Source: Gracilaria domingensis (Eukaryota; Rhodophyta; Florideophyceae; Gracilariales; Gracilariaceae). From it: a stretch of 64,000 bases of DNA. How positions within the stretch are numbered: the first letter of the stretch is position 1; the number at the start of each line of letters is the position of its first letter. The notes below the pieces were generated by a model that saw nothing but the letters and a program-made list of their open reading frames with translations, did no database searches and was not told the DNA's origin. This document shows positions 10,300 through 21,871 of this stretch, one piece after another. The stretch lies in NCBI GenBank assembly GCA_022539475.1, contig VCMS01000202.1, forward strand, positions 36,457-100,456, in the 5' to 3' direction. Position numbers and translations under genes: made by a program.

Positions 10300-10920
10300 G
10301 TCCAGCTGCAGCCGCTCGTTTGAAAATCAGGGATCCGGCCACCGCTGGTCACGCCGAGGCTGCTTTCACAGCTGATACCAGCGCCACCGCTCACTGCCAT
10401 CGCCGCAACCCGCGTCTAACACAGTCGCCGCTCACTGCCGCTACCCAGCTCACAAAGCCGTTGCATCAACGCCACAAAGCGCAACTGTGGGTCAACCGCG
10501 TCCGTCCCGCTCACAACGCTGCTGCTTCGAGCCGGCACGGCGCTACCGCGCGTCGCCCCCTGCGCTTTCGCTCTGTCCGCGTCTCTAACAATTGTGGCTG
10601 CGCGCATCTTGCGGCGCGCCTTGCATAGGCGGAGGTCTTGCCGGCAACTGTCGATGCTCGATCCTCGGGCAGCAAGGTGCGCCGCACTACCACGACTGTC
10701 TTTGCTCAAGCCTCGCACGAAGGCGCGGCGCACAACGGCGACTGTCCTCCCCCGATTCTCGCGCCGAACGGCGCGCCGCAACTGTCGCTGCGCGATCCTC
10801 GTGCCGCACGGCGCGCGGCACTCCGGCACCTGTCGCTGCTCGATCCTCGTGCCAAAGGAGGCGCCACAACTGTCGCTGCTTAATCATCGCGCCGCAGGGT
10901 GCGCCGCAGTACACCTTCTT
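10300..10920. repeat. GC-rich degenerate minisatellite, 40-48 bp units
   Basis: Repeated words CTGTCGCTGC, GATCCTCG and GCGCCGCA recur at spacings of 40 and 48 bases. Repetition is clear in 10630-10920 and more diffuse to the left. The composition and internal GCGCCG palindromes recall the 46-bp array at 6335-6782, though units are not the same. Open frames on both strands are repeat artefacts. Confidence 0.6.
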
Positions 10921-11790
10921 TATGAATGTCGCACGTTCAGGGGGGGCACGCGTATCGACGCGCCGATGTACTGGCCAAATTATCTTAACTCCGGTGCCAT
11001 CTTTCGGCGCGAGCTTGCGCGTCAGCGCCTCTGTCGGGGAGCGTTGAAACGCCGCACAGAGCGGTTTGAACCAGAACGTTCTCCTATCTCATGAAGTGCG
11101 CCGCCCGGCGCGTCTTTGCCCGCTGGCCGGGACCCCTAACACAAGGAAACCAACCTGCATCTTTTGTTGCCTGTTTCAGGCCGCCGCGTAGGACGCCGAA
11201 TCGGTGTGGTGCACTTAGCATTGCTCCTTGTGGCATGCCGCGCGCACCGCAGTGGGTCTATCGGAGAGAGCAGCGGCGCGCCGCACAGGGCACCGAATTG
11301 GCACCTTCTCTTTCCGTAGCGCGGTGCGTATATCTACGCGCACCACAGCGGGCAGCTCAGGGCTCCATGCCTCTATCGGCGCATATCACAGCGAGCCGCG
11401 CTGGGCGCCGACTTGGTTACTTTAGTTCGCTCTTCGGCTCTCGAGCCTCCTTCAGGAGCGCGTCACGTGGTGTGCCTCCCAACGATTCTAGACTGGAACC
11501 ATCATCTTTTGTCGTCGGTGGCACTGGAAGCGCATGCAGCCGTGGCCGGTCAAGCGTGCTAGCACACTCTCTTGCCGCCGTGACTCAAGGGCGCTAAACT
11601 AGCTAAGTCGAGCGTGCTGGTGGGTCGTGGAGGTAAGAAACTCATAATCCTTTATTCTTCTCTATCAGTATGAGGGACTAACTGTGTCACTTGCTTCCCC
11701 CTCCACACCTCCTCCTCTTCCTTTCCATCGCTCGCATTGTATATCTACCTCACATACTATGGAATGGGCTTGACATTGTGCTTTACAAAC
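10921..11790. other. GC-rich sequence without a supported gene
   Basis: Continues the GC-rich character of the repeat. The 168-codon plus-strand frame (11091-11597) has Ala/Arg/Ser-biased low-complexity composition and no motif, so I do not call it a gene. A change to AT-rich DNA occurs at about 11640. Confidence 0.35.
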
Positions 11791-11799
11791 TAGCACTTT

Positions 11800-12697
11800 A
11801 CGCGATGATTGTAGCGCTCATGATAATTCGTCGTTTTGTCGCAGTACTTGCAGAGAAATTTTAGCTTCTTGTCAACTAGGACTTCGTAATTGAGATTGTC
11901 AATCTTCCGGGACTAAACCTTTTCAAGCTTTTTTTCTCGCTTCTATTTGGACGCTACAACTCCACGGGATGTGCAGCATGTCTTTGACGCCATGTGCGTC
12001 AAAATTTCTTTCCTACTAGTAAACTTATCGTCCACCTTTGCAGTGTGGGCACTTTTTGCTTCCTTCCGGGCTCATGTAGCCATACTTCCCGACTTTAACA
12101 TGCCGCTTACATCCACACGGACATAGAGTAGCCAACTGATAGTGCTCTACAATAATAACTTTCATCCATTGAGAACCACTGTCCGTTTCCCCCACATATC
12201 TAACATCCACCTTCTTCTGAGTCGAATGCGCTGTAGACCTCGTACCAGAAGCCGCACCAGAGTCTATAGAAGCCGACGTTGCACCCTGTTCACTGTGGCG
12301 TGGTGACGATGATGTACCGCAGGAGCTGTACTAACAACACGACGTGCAGTTGGTGCGGAGACATTTCGGGGCGCGGTAGACGGCGGGGTTGAAGGTGCAT
12401 CCACGTGGCGTTGACTGCCGTCGGATGGCGGTGCAGCGCGTGAAGAGAAAGGCGCCCGAGGAGAGGAAAGCTTATGCCGGCCCGTGGAGTCGGAGAGGAG
12501 GATGAAGACGGAGCATGGCGGTCACGACCTGTTGACGTCTTGCGCGGCGCTTTTTTTCCGAATGTCCTACGCGGAGCGGCATTCACAGACATGCGTGCAA
12601 CCCGGGACCGCTTTCGGGATGGTCTAGCGGGGGGGAGGGGGGTAGCCTCGGCGTTCTCATTTTGACGGGCAGGGGGGCGACGCTTTCTCTTTGCCAT
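11800..12697 (-). pseudogene. Decayed basic protein with zinc-binding modules
   Basis: Starting from an ATG at 12697-12695 the minus strand encodes a very basic, Pro/Arg/Ser-rich head (MAKRKRRPPARQ, RKRSRVARMS). After frame changes near 12300, the block ending at 12025 has a Cys cluster, CPCGCKRH followed by a 20-residue loop and CPHC. About 120 bases further on, a third block near 11815-11875 carries CKYC, a 7-residue gap and a HERYNH segment, another zinc-finger pattern. At least two frameshifts or stops separate the blocks. The architecture suggests a DNA-binding protein of a transposon; the family is not recognised. Introns could explain some of the breaks. Confidence 0.35.
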
Positions 12698-12879
12698 CGC
12701 GTCGACGCTTGCGGGTGACCGTGAAAACATCGGCAGTTCTGAAGGTCCAGCGCAACGTCTTATATGCCAGATCGTCTTCTGATTGAAACGGTCCAAAAAT
12801 TTTCGAAAATATTCTTGCAGTATAATCTGGTTTTTGAAAAAAATTGAAATACCAAAACGTCCAAAGGAAATTCGGAGAC

Positions 12880-13214
12880 GTCATGTTGAGTCTAAATTTT
12901 CATATCAGAAGTAAGACGGTTGACAAAGAACTTGTCGAGTGTAGTAGGGAAATTGCTACTTTATTGGAAAATTATACCTCATATACTAATATGACATAAA
13001 CATGTATATTAGACTAGTAATTTATATCATATTTAAGAGCATGGTAAAAATATGCAATTTTTGTTGTTCTAAGTTAGAAATGTATACCAGAAAACAAAGA
13101 ACCAACTGATATATATTATATCCAAGTATCAGGCAAAGGGATATATCATTTGCTGAATTGAGCTCAGTTGATACATTGGAAGTTTGCAGAAAATATAAAT
13201 ATAAACCGTTCCGT
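12880..13214. other. AT-rich intergenic DNA
   Basis: Low-GC sequence with TATA and ATAT runs. No coding or structural feature is seen before the 108-bp repeat. Confidence 0.4.
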
Positions 13215-13322
13215 ACTAATATCTATTATGGTATGTTTTTTACATCATAATCCTATGTGCTTAATTCATACTATTAAAAGGCATGTTTCTAAAATGCGGT
13301 TGACGCGTTGTTTTATTGTGTG
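13215..13322 (+). repeat. 108-bp direct repeat, left copy
   Basis: This sequence recurs at 37876-37983 with two differences in 108 bases. The left copy ends exactly where the gypsy-1 5' LTR begins (the terminal TG is shared). The right copy starts 5 bases after the gypsy-1 3' LTR ends, so the repeat flanks the whole nested structure in direct orientation. Confidence 0.9.
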
Positions 13323-14145
13323 CAGTGCAATGCCCTCTCGGGGATGCCCACTGCTACGGGGTTTCGGCGGTAACGCCCTCCATGGAGGTGGTGCATTGGT
13401 GTTCTGGCCCCATTTCAGGGCATGCCTGTGAAGGGAAGGTTTTCGAACACGTGTAGTGCAATGGCCGCTTGGCGGATATAGTTCGGCTAATTGTAGTAGT
13501 TTCCCACTTGTATGGTTATGGCCGGCATCGCCGGATAGCTAGATATTTTAACATGATATTTTAAAGTGCCGTATATAAGTGGCGGCACTTGCCGCCACTG
13601 TACGGGAAGTAAACTTCAAGGAGGCTTCTGGCTCTGACTTTTTTGCCGCTTGCGAACGGTCTTCGTCCATAAGCGGGCGAACAGCCGCAACCCCGCGCTA
13701 GTCATCCGACCTCTACTAGTGAAGAGTCCTAGATCGTCGTTACGGCATTTTATCTATTGTTTTACTGTTATTATTTCCCTCATACGACTCTTGTCACTCT
13801 GCTCTGTTATACAGGTTTGGCCCACATTTTCTGGGAATATTTCCGGATCTCGCGAGTCAGTGCACTGCTGCGCGGCTCGTATGTTGTCCGTTTTGCCCAA
13901 CACCGTTGGGCTGGATATCCCTACTCGCTGTGGCACGCCGGAACATCCCGATACCTACGCCGATTTTTCCCCTTTACCTCCGACTGCACGCTCACATCGG
14001 GGCCGCCCGGACTTACACCCGGCATCGCGCTGGCCCTATCGGATGGTTTGACTGCTGCATCTACCTCTATAGAGAGCAGGTCTCGAACACCCTGTCGGTG
14101 CGCTTTCCGCGACGCGGCTCTTGTTTGCTCACTTGTGGGATTGCA
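13321..14145 (+). repeat. gypsy-1 5' LTR, 825 bp
   Basis: Matches 23428-24177 plus 37797-37870. It begins TG and ends CA. A TATA box (GTATATAAG, about 13571-13579) is followed directly by a hairpin with 9-bp arms at 13579-13598, which would form at the start of the transcript. In the 3' copy one hairpin base differs. Confidence 0.9.
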
Positions 14146-14153
14146 CCAAAAAC

Positions 14154-14168
14154 TGGTCTCCCGACTTA
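14154..14168 (+). other. gypsy-1 primer binding site
   Basis: TGGTCTCCCGACTTA follows the LTR by 8 bases. TGG at the start is the complement of a tRNA CCA end. The identical start is found in gypsy-2 just inside its 5' LTR, which supports a shared tRNA primer. The tRNA itself was not identified. Confidence 0.65.
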
Positions 14169-14311
14169 CAATCAGCTTTATTTGCCAACATCTGTTGGAG
14201 TTGGTTCGTTTCTTTGAAGTCCATAGTTGGGAATATCCTTTCATACGGTTCTTTCATTATCGGTTTTTGGAAGTTGTCTGATTGTCAATTGGCCGACGGT
14301 GTCGGTGAACA

Positions 14312-16180
14312 ATGTCGTCCCGTCACAGGAGTGGCGCTCCCCGTGCCGCTTCTGTGCCCGGTTCCTCCGGCTTGCCGGCGAGTCTGCCTCCGTTGCCGAA
14401 GGACACGCTCGAGGTCCCAGGTAATGGCGCTCCGAAACCGGCTTCCCGGGGCCTTCGTTCTGATACCGGGACCCCACCCACTCGTGTGCCAACTGAAACC
14501 GCACCTGCGGCTGATTCCGCCGTAGCGGTTGACGTTATGCCGTCACGGTCCGACGAGTACACCCTCCGCGAATTAGAGGCTCAGGTTCGCATCCTGCAGA
14601 ACTCCCAAGTGGGACTCATCCGGGATATTACGAAACTCCAGCAACGGCTCGATGAAGCTGGTGTCCGGGATGTTCCGAGTGACGTCCGTGTACTACGGTC
14701 TGATGTCAACCAGATCATGGAACACAGACAGGTGTCAGCTGCCCTGCACGAGCAGGCTTCCCCGCGCCTGGACGGGGTGGCTACCCGTCTGGAGACGGTC
14801 GAACAAATCATCATTTCCGATGCATTTGCGCCTGGAGTCCCAGTTTCCGAAGGTTCTCGGCATTCGCACCGCTCCCGGGTCGCCCGGCTAAGAAGAAGAA
14901 GGATAAGTTGAAGTATGATTCGTCTTCTTACTCCTCTTCAGAAGAGGAAGCCCAAAATGTGGAATCTTCATCCGACTCGACAGACAGCGAGAACGCTCAC
15001 TCTCGCCAGCGCGCTACCCGTTCGCAGGCTACTGAAGAAACGCAAAGCGTCGCGCGCGGCCGTACGAAAGGACGGAGATACCTTGGATTGAAGGATTTGA
15101 AGCCGACGAATCTACTGTATCGGAAGTTACTAGCATGCCGATATTATCGGCTTGAAGACACGATGCCACAGAGAACCCCACGTAGGACTGGAAAAGTGCG
15201 AAATCATCTCCGACAAATGGAGCTCTCGCTAAAGCCCCATAAGTTCTCTGGGGAAGATCAATTCCTGCCTTGGATTATCTTGGCCGCTTCGTAGCGGAAG
15301 CCGATATACTACGGATGAGTGAGGCGCAGGCCTACATCGCGCTGCCGTACTTTCTAACAGGTGTAGCCGAAGACCAATTCAATTCGGTTCGAGGGTCGAC
15401 GCGCGCATCCGAAGGAAAAGTTACGTGCTGGCCTGAGGCCCTACAATACCTCTTGAGGTTGTACGCTACGGGAATTGCGATACAAGGTGCCATACTAGCG
15501 CTGCGAGACAGAAAGCAGGGGGCTGAAGAGTCGGAAACTGTCTATTCTACCCGCCTCAACAAGGCTTTCTACCGATGCGGCAACGTGTTATCAGCAGCTG
15601 AGCAATGTACAATGTTTGTGGATAGCCAAGACCGTTCGATCAGGACTCTGGTCGCCCGTTATCGGGAGGACAAACGCCCGATTACTTATCTGGAACTCGT
15701 ACAGTACGCCCAAGCTGAGGGAGATGCAGCCGGAGCACGAGCCGGTATCAAGATTCGTACACGCCGCCTCCTTCACGTGGAAGCGCGGGACTCGTCTCTT
15801 CCTCTTTTGCGAGGTTCGGTTCAAGGAGTTTATGATAACCTAAACCTGTTACAGGCCGATGATTCAATGCCGACTTCGGAGTTGCCGTCAACAACGGAGC
15901 CGTCTACTGTCGATGTAGACCCCGCTCTGTACACCGCTCAACAAGTTCCGGCTTTGCACGTGCCACATGCTGGTGGATATCGTAACCAACGCCCTGAATG
16001 GAGGACCCGTATCCTCCACGACAAGAACGCCGGCCGCCCAATGCGGATCTTCTTCGACATCTCATTTGTCATACCTGTAACAAACCCGGGCATATCGCTC
16101 CGAATTGCTTGTTGCCCCTCAGGGATTTTGCAAAGATCGTGCCTCAGTATTAGTCGTTGACTCCCGCTGAACGGGAACGT
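14312..16180 (+). pseudogene. gypsy-1 gag
   Basis: The reading starts at the ATG at 14312: a Ser/Pro/Gly-rich head, a helical segment (LRELEAQVRILQ) near residue 90, then an acidic serine-rich stretch in another frame from 14908. The capsid-like part is 15270-16040 in a third frame, with patterns such as YFLTGVAEDQF and AEQCTMFVDS. A CX2CX4HX4C zinc knuckle (CHTCNKPGHIAPNC) is encoded at 16067-16108, out of frame with the preceding block. At least three frame changes are needed. Gag coats and packages the element RNA. Confidence 0.8.
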
Positions 16181-16572
16181 GTTCCCGACAAATCGTACCT
16201 TCGTGCGAAGGCGGAAACGCAACCTGAGAAACAGGGAACCCAACCGCCTCGAGGTGGGAACGCAGGCGTATCTGCGGAACATTCCGCTGTGCAGACTGGC
16301 GGCGAAGCTCAGGAAAACTGATCATGGGAGCCTCCATCAATGGAGAGGGGTTCCCTGTTTTGGGGTCTGAAGCGCCGGAGGCTGAGAGGCTTCGCTCCCG
16401 GGTTACAATCCTGACAAGAAAAATGGCCACTGCAGAGGTGGACTCTGAACGCCTTGGCGTTTTACGTCGTCCGCGGATACGTTCTAAAACTAGCCGGATT
16501 CCGGGTCGATTTTTGGTCATGGCCTAGAGGAATTACAAGATCTCCGCCGACCTCGGTGTCTCTGACCAGTAT

Positions 16573-17514
16573 ATGGTTCGACAGTTGTCCGTTCTTGACG
16601 CGGGCGTTGGTCCAAATTTCTTGGTTCAGTCTCTGATTCCGCCGCACTTGCGGTCTCGTATGCGCGCACCGCCGCCAATTGATATAGTGGATTGGAACAA
16701 TCAGCTACTTTCACCTGTGGGAGTAATCGAACTGGTTGTCAGGATTGGTCGCTGCATCGTGCAGTTGGAGTTCTTGGTTTGCAACCAGTTAGCAACGCCG
16801 GTTATCCTCGGATACGACTTCTGCGACCGCTTTGTCGAGGCAATTCGACCGCGGAAACGAACCGTTGAGATGGAAGACTGCACGACAGTACCGATTGTTG
16901 GGACACCCCTTCGGCGGGCTTTGAAGAAGCAAGTTCCGCGGCCAGCGGCTCAACAACCGGCGGCTGATGGACGCCTGTTGACGAAACTCCGTGGCGCTCG
17001 GTCTGTCTGCATCCCACCGGAATCGCAGATGTGGGTCTCCGTTTCAATCAAACAATGTGGCTTACAGACTGTTCAACCGCTATCCCAGCTTTACGAGACA
17101 TGTCAGCTTGCTCTTGCTAACGGGATCGTGCTCGTGGAACCGGAGAAGCCTTTTCAGGTATTGGTTGCTAACTTCAGCCGTTGCAAAAAACGGTTGGTCA
17201 AAAACCAAGTTATCGGCTCGATGCTTCCACATCCTGTGGCAATAGTACCTACGCAGGTCTCTACTGCCGAAGGTCTCGGTATCCTTGAAGCTCAGAAGGA
17301 GGAGGCGGAAGGGAAAAATTCTGAAACGAACACTGGACCGACCAGTTCGTCGGAAGACGCTAAGCCGACTCCATCGGATGCGAATGACCGCCATCAGTGG
17401 GAGGAAGTGGTGCCCACCTCGTCGAATGATGAAAAGGGAGCAAGTACTGCTGAAGAGAAGAATAATGCAGTACGGGAGCTCGAGTGTCTTTGTCCCAGAG
17501 TCTCACCGCGATAA
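16573..17514 (+). pseudogene. gypsy-1 aspartic protease and linker to RT
   Basis: A retropepsin-like segment begins with VLDAGVGPNFL; the catalytic triad DTG reads DAG, so Thr is Ala. The later ILGYDF segment is the usual partner of the flap and hydrophobic core. An acidic, low-complexity tail follows. The frame ends at a TAA (17512-17514), and RT resumes in another frame at about 17640. The protease releases gag and pol proteins in active elements. Confidence 0.75.
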
Positions 17515-17639
17515 GTTGCGGCATATGTCACAGACGTTTACGCCCATGTGAGATGGCAAGCTTTGCAAGATCGGAATAACCGAACACAGGATTGACCTAA
17601 TTTCAAACACACGGCCAATCTCACAGCACCCTTACAGGA

Positions 17640-18475
17640 CTGGACCGACAGCTTGGCAAGAGTAGAAAGCTCAAGTTAAGGAAATGCTCCGCGCTGGAGT
17701 TATTGAGCCAGCTGAGTCACCTTGGGCATCGCCGGTGGTGTTCGCGTCCAAAGATGATAGATCTTGGCGATTTCGCATCGATTACCGCCAGCTGAACGCG
17801 GCCACGGTCAAGGATGTGTATCCTATCTCACGAATGGATGAATGCATCGATTCGTTGGGCAACGCGAAAGTGTTCACAACCCTAGACGCGAATTGGAATT
17901 GGGGCTATTGGCCAGTTCCCGCGAGGGCCGAAGGTCGTGACAAGACATCCTTCGTTTGTAATGAAGGATTGTACCGAATCAATAGGATGCACTTTGGGTT
18001 AACGAATGCGCCAGCCACATTTCAGAGGGCTGTGGATATTTTGCTCGCCCACTTCAAGTGGAAGACTTGCCTAGTTTACCTGGACGACATCATTGTCTAT
18101 TTCATTAACCTCGACGAGCATTTGAACCACGTACGGGATGTGATGAGAGTCCTACGCGATGCAGGTATTACGCTGAAGCTCAAGAAGTGTGGGTTCTTCA
18201 CCGAAACCGTCAGGTATCTTGGCCACGTTATCCGTCTTGAACGGCTATCGATGGACAAAGTTCGTGTGAAATCTCTGGAAGACGCTAAACATCGTGGACA
18301 CAGACTGAACTCCGATCCTTTCTCGGCTTGTGGAACGTTTATAGCCGCTTCATTCCGAACTTTGCGGATATTGCATCACCGCTACACAAACGTCTTCGCA
18401 AGTGACAGCCAGTACAATTGGAAGCGTTTGACGACTGCAAGGCTGCGGCTTTTTCATCGCTCGTTGACGCGGTGA
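17640..18475 (+). pseudogene. gypsy-1 reverse transcriptase
   Basis: The RT domain is easily recognised: IEPAESPWASPVVF, FRIDYRQLN, FTTLDANW, FGLTNAPATFQRA, and the catalytic box YLDD at 18077-18088. A short local duplication gives NWNWGYW where related elements have a single NWGYW. The thumb region frays at about 18280, where the frame is lost. It converts element RNA to DNA in functional copies; here it is broken by frame changes before RNase H. Confidence 0.9.
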
Positions 18476-18509
18476 CATCGCCACATGTTTATCTCTACCT
18501 AGGGCTGGT

Positions 18510-18926
18510 TTACCGTATGCCATCGATACAGATGCGAGCGACTACCAAGTTGGCTGCGCACTGTTCCAAACCACTGAAGATGGTGAGCTATCGCCAATTG
18601 GGTATTGGCCACGAAGCCTCTACGTTCAAGCGAGAAATTACTCGGTGTCCAAGAAAGAGTGCTTGGCAGTGGTCTGGGCCATCAAGGAACTGCGCCACTC
18701 CTTAATGGGGAATCACTTTATTGTTCATACCGATCATTCGGCCTTGCGGTGGTTACTCTCTATTACAGAGCCATCTGGCCGCTTGATGCGGTGGAGACTC
18801 CGGTTAGCCGAGTTCGATTTCGAGATTTGGTACAAGAAAGGACTCCTGCATACACAGGCTGATGCGCTTTCTCGCTCGGAAACAGCGGCTGAAGCTGAGC
18901 CAGTCGATGATCGAGAGATACCGTAA
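18510..18926 (+). pseudogene. gypsy-1 RNase H
   Basis: Pieces in two frames show the RNase H pattern: a TDASDYQVG-type start near 18525, SKKECLAVVWAIKELRH, HTDHSALRWLL and ADALSRSE. This domain degrades the RNA strand after first-strand synthesis. The final frame ends at TAA 18924-18926 and a short acidic linker leads to integrase. Confidence 0.85.
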
Positions 18927-18984
18927 TTCCTTGCGGAAGAGGGCTCGGGCGATGCCGATGATGATTCGGAAGGTTGGGATTTCT

Positions 18985-20390
18985 ACGATGCCGTTCTAGC
19001 AGTTTCGGATACGACACCCGTTGCGGGCTCTTTCGTATGGATTACGCCGGAAGAACTCATCCAGAAACAGCACACTGATCCGTTTTGTGGTGAGATTCGT
19101 GCCCGTTTGAACGGCTGAGCTCGCATGCCCTTTGTCACAAACGACCAAAGATTTCTCATCCAAACTGTCGGAATCACGCCACAGATTATGGTTTCTCACT
19201 CGCCCCAATCTCGAGTGCTACACTTGTCACATTATGCCAAATTGTCAGCCTACCTTAGTGGCAGGAAGTTGTACTACACCTTAAGGAAGGACTTCTACTG
19301 GCCAGCTTTGGCTTTTGATGCGTACGCCACTGTCCCTGGATGTTCTGATTGCGCAAAGAACCGCGTTAAACTGCGGAAATATTCCAAACAGTTGGTACTT
19401 TTCCACTCTAGGGCACCACTCGAGTTTGTGGCAATTGACATACTCGTCGAGTTCATACGCACCCGCCGGGGACACCGGTTTCTACTGGTTATAACCGGCC
19501 GTTTTTCTAAGCTTGTACGGACTGCGCCCCTCAAAACTATTACCGCCAGTGCGGTCGCCCAAGCATTCGTTACTCACTGGTTTTTCTTCTACGGACTGCC
19601 GATTGATCTGTTATCGGATAATGAAACGCATTTTACGTCTACGTTCTTTCAGGACGTCTGCCGCATCTTGCGGATACAAAACTGGTTTACGACAACATAT
19701 CATCTCCAAAGTAATAGGCAGGTTGAACGTTTTTAGCGCACAATGCTCAATGATTTGAGGACGTCCGTTGCCGAGCATTCGTCGGAATGGGATCATACAC
19801 CGATGCGGTGACATATGCGTACAATACGCAGCTTCATCCACTACTCAGATCTCGCCGTTCGAGCGTGTGCTATCACGCGTTCTACATTCCATAGCTATCG
19901 AGCCACAGCCAACTTTGGATAAGTTCCCGTCGCCCCGCCTACACAGAGACGCCTAGAAGGGCTGGCTCAAGAACATCATTCCCACAGTTAGGCAGAACAT
20001 TGATAAAGCAGAGGTCGCGTACAAGCGGAATTTTGACCCCAGAGTGCGCAAACATGCCCCTCAGATCAGAGAGGGTAGCTATGTCTTCATAAGAAAGAAA
20101 TACTATAACCCCGAGACGGAGAAGCGTCACAAGCTTTCTCCTAGCGCGGACGGAGCTTACCAGGGTATTGCTTTGACCGACACTACCGTAGTCCTTGACA
20201 TCAACGGAGATCACGAGCGTTCTTCGCGGGACCGCGTAACGCCTGCGCCAGAGCCTGTTTCTCAGGAATCGCAACCGCCATCGTCGGCTCCTACCGCATC
20301 TACTGGGGAACAGCCGTCGAAACAGAAACGCGTGCTCAACTGTCTGTTGTGCCGCACCCGGACCGCGGAATCGCTGATATGCCGACAAAG
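18985..20390 (+). pseudogene. gypsy-1 integrase
   Basis: An HHCC zinc domain (HLSHYAKLSAYLSG then CSDCAKNR) is followed by the catalytic core: first Asp in VAIDIL, second in LLSDNETHF, and Glu in NRQVERF, so the DDE triad is still visible. A TAG follows at 19735-19737. The C-terminal part (YKRNFDPRVRKHAPQIREG, then SPSADGAYQG) continues at 19970-20250 in another frame. It inserts the DNA copy into the genome. Frameshifts at about 19740-19960 inactivate it. Confidence 0.88.
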
Positions 20391-21830
20391 CTGGAAGCTG
20401 ATACGCCAGTTTCGACTGCCGCTCATGTCCACACGAGGATACTGGCCCATTCGCGGATACTCATGACCGCCCCCGCCGCTCCAACTCAGGAGGGGGAGGA
20501 GGAGGCAGGTCGCTCGCTGCAGTTGTCACCGTCGTCGACAGAATTGCCTCTGCGGGCCTCTGTCTTGCACGCAAGTCGTAGTTAAAGCACCCGGAGGCGT
20601 GATATACAGCCAAAGAATCGGAAGGAAACGAGCAAATGGCAGTCATCGCTGAAGCCTGTAGAGGAACGCACCACTTTGGTGGGGCACGAAGCCGGAGACC
20701 CAGAAGAACACCAGGGTGTAGCTGCTGCAGAAGCCGCCGCTTCGCCCGCGGATGGTACTGTACTACCGTCACAGACGGAAGAACAGGAGCCGGCCCCAGT
20801 TGTGCAGCGTGAGACCGGCATGCCGGAAAAGGTTGTGGCAAATACCGCAACAGCCGCGTTTAATGCCGAAAATACACGTTTGCAGCAGTCGAAACTCGAC
20901 AGCGGGAGCGCAACTGCATCAAGGAAAGCCCGAATTCCGGGGAAGAAGCTAGTCAAAAGAGACGGTGTTGTTACGGCAGAGCCGAATTTGGGAGATTTTG
21001 GCGACCCATCAAGTGATGAAGCCGTCAAAAATGCAGAAATAACCACCAGGGTGGCAAGCAGTCAAGCCTCAGGAAGTGGACAAAAGCCAAGTACGGCCGG
21101 CGCGCGCACATCTCACCAAGTGTCGAGCCCCGTGAGAGATTCGCCTCCAAAGGATATCACAGTGCGCAAGCCGGACACGTGCTAGCCACGGAAATGGTGC
21201 CGCCTAAAAACGGAAATTCCGAATTTAAATTGGCACGCGCCAGCCACGAAGCGGTGCATAACTCTGCAACCTCAGCGCGCGGCGAACCGCCGCCACGGCA
21301 CCTGCCAGAACAACACTCGCCGGCACGCCGCATAGCGGACCGTTCACGGTCACTACGGGAGATTGCGACAGAACGCCGGAAGCTTGCGGTTCGAGAAGAC
21401 CAAAAGTTCGGTTACAGACCAGCAACATGGGAGCGAGAACCAGGAGTCTGGAAGCATGAGTGTCAGGAAAATACCATGGTCAAGATGGCACTCGGCTGGC
21501 GTACAGGATGCCTTGCCGTTGGGACATAAGCCGCAAGTAACTGATGAAGCCCATGAAAAGAGAAGTAGCAATGACGCCTCGGGAGAGAATACATCGACAA
21601 GTCGCATCCTGAGCGGAAGGTCCTCGATGAAAAGTATGTCATCGACCGTCTGGTAAGTCACGGCTAGGCCCCTGACGGGGAACTATTGTACCGAGTGCTT
21701 TGGTACGGCTACGTCTCTTCAGAGGATACGCACGAGCTTCTTGAGCATCTACCTCGCTCGAAGGTCTTGCAGTACCACCATCACACACGGCCACCGGTAC
21801 CAGCTACGCTGGGAAAAGCCCAAGTGGTTT
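20391..21830 (+). pseudogene. gypsy-1 pol C-terminal extension with chromodomain
   Basis: A long disordered Ser/Pro/Glu-rich linker (20640-21185 open, then other frames) ends in a chromodomain at about 21620-21790: YVIDRLVSHG, a TAG, then LLYRVLWYGY, EDTHELLEHLPRSKVL. The aromatic cage pattern resembles that of gypsy-2 (46220-46678). Chromodomains at this position define chromoviruses and bias insertion to particular chromatin. The domain is broken by the single TAG. Confidence 0.75.
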
Positions 21831-21871
21831 GACCACCCACAACTTGTGAGATATGCCGTCTCAGACGGAAT

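Noticed and set aside
10248-11597. Several 130-170-codon frames in the GC-rich region
   Set aside because: Stops are rare in this composition; frames overlap on both strands, are Ala/Arg-biased and show no motif.
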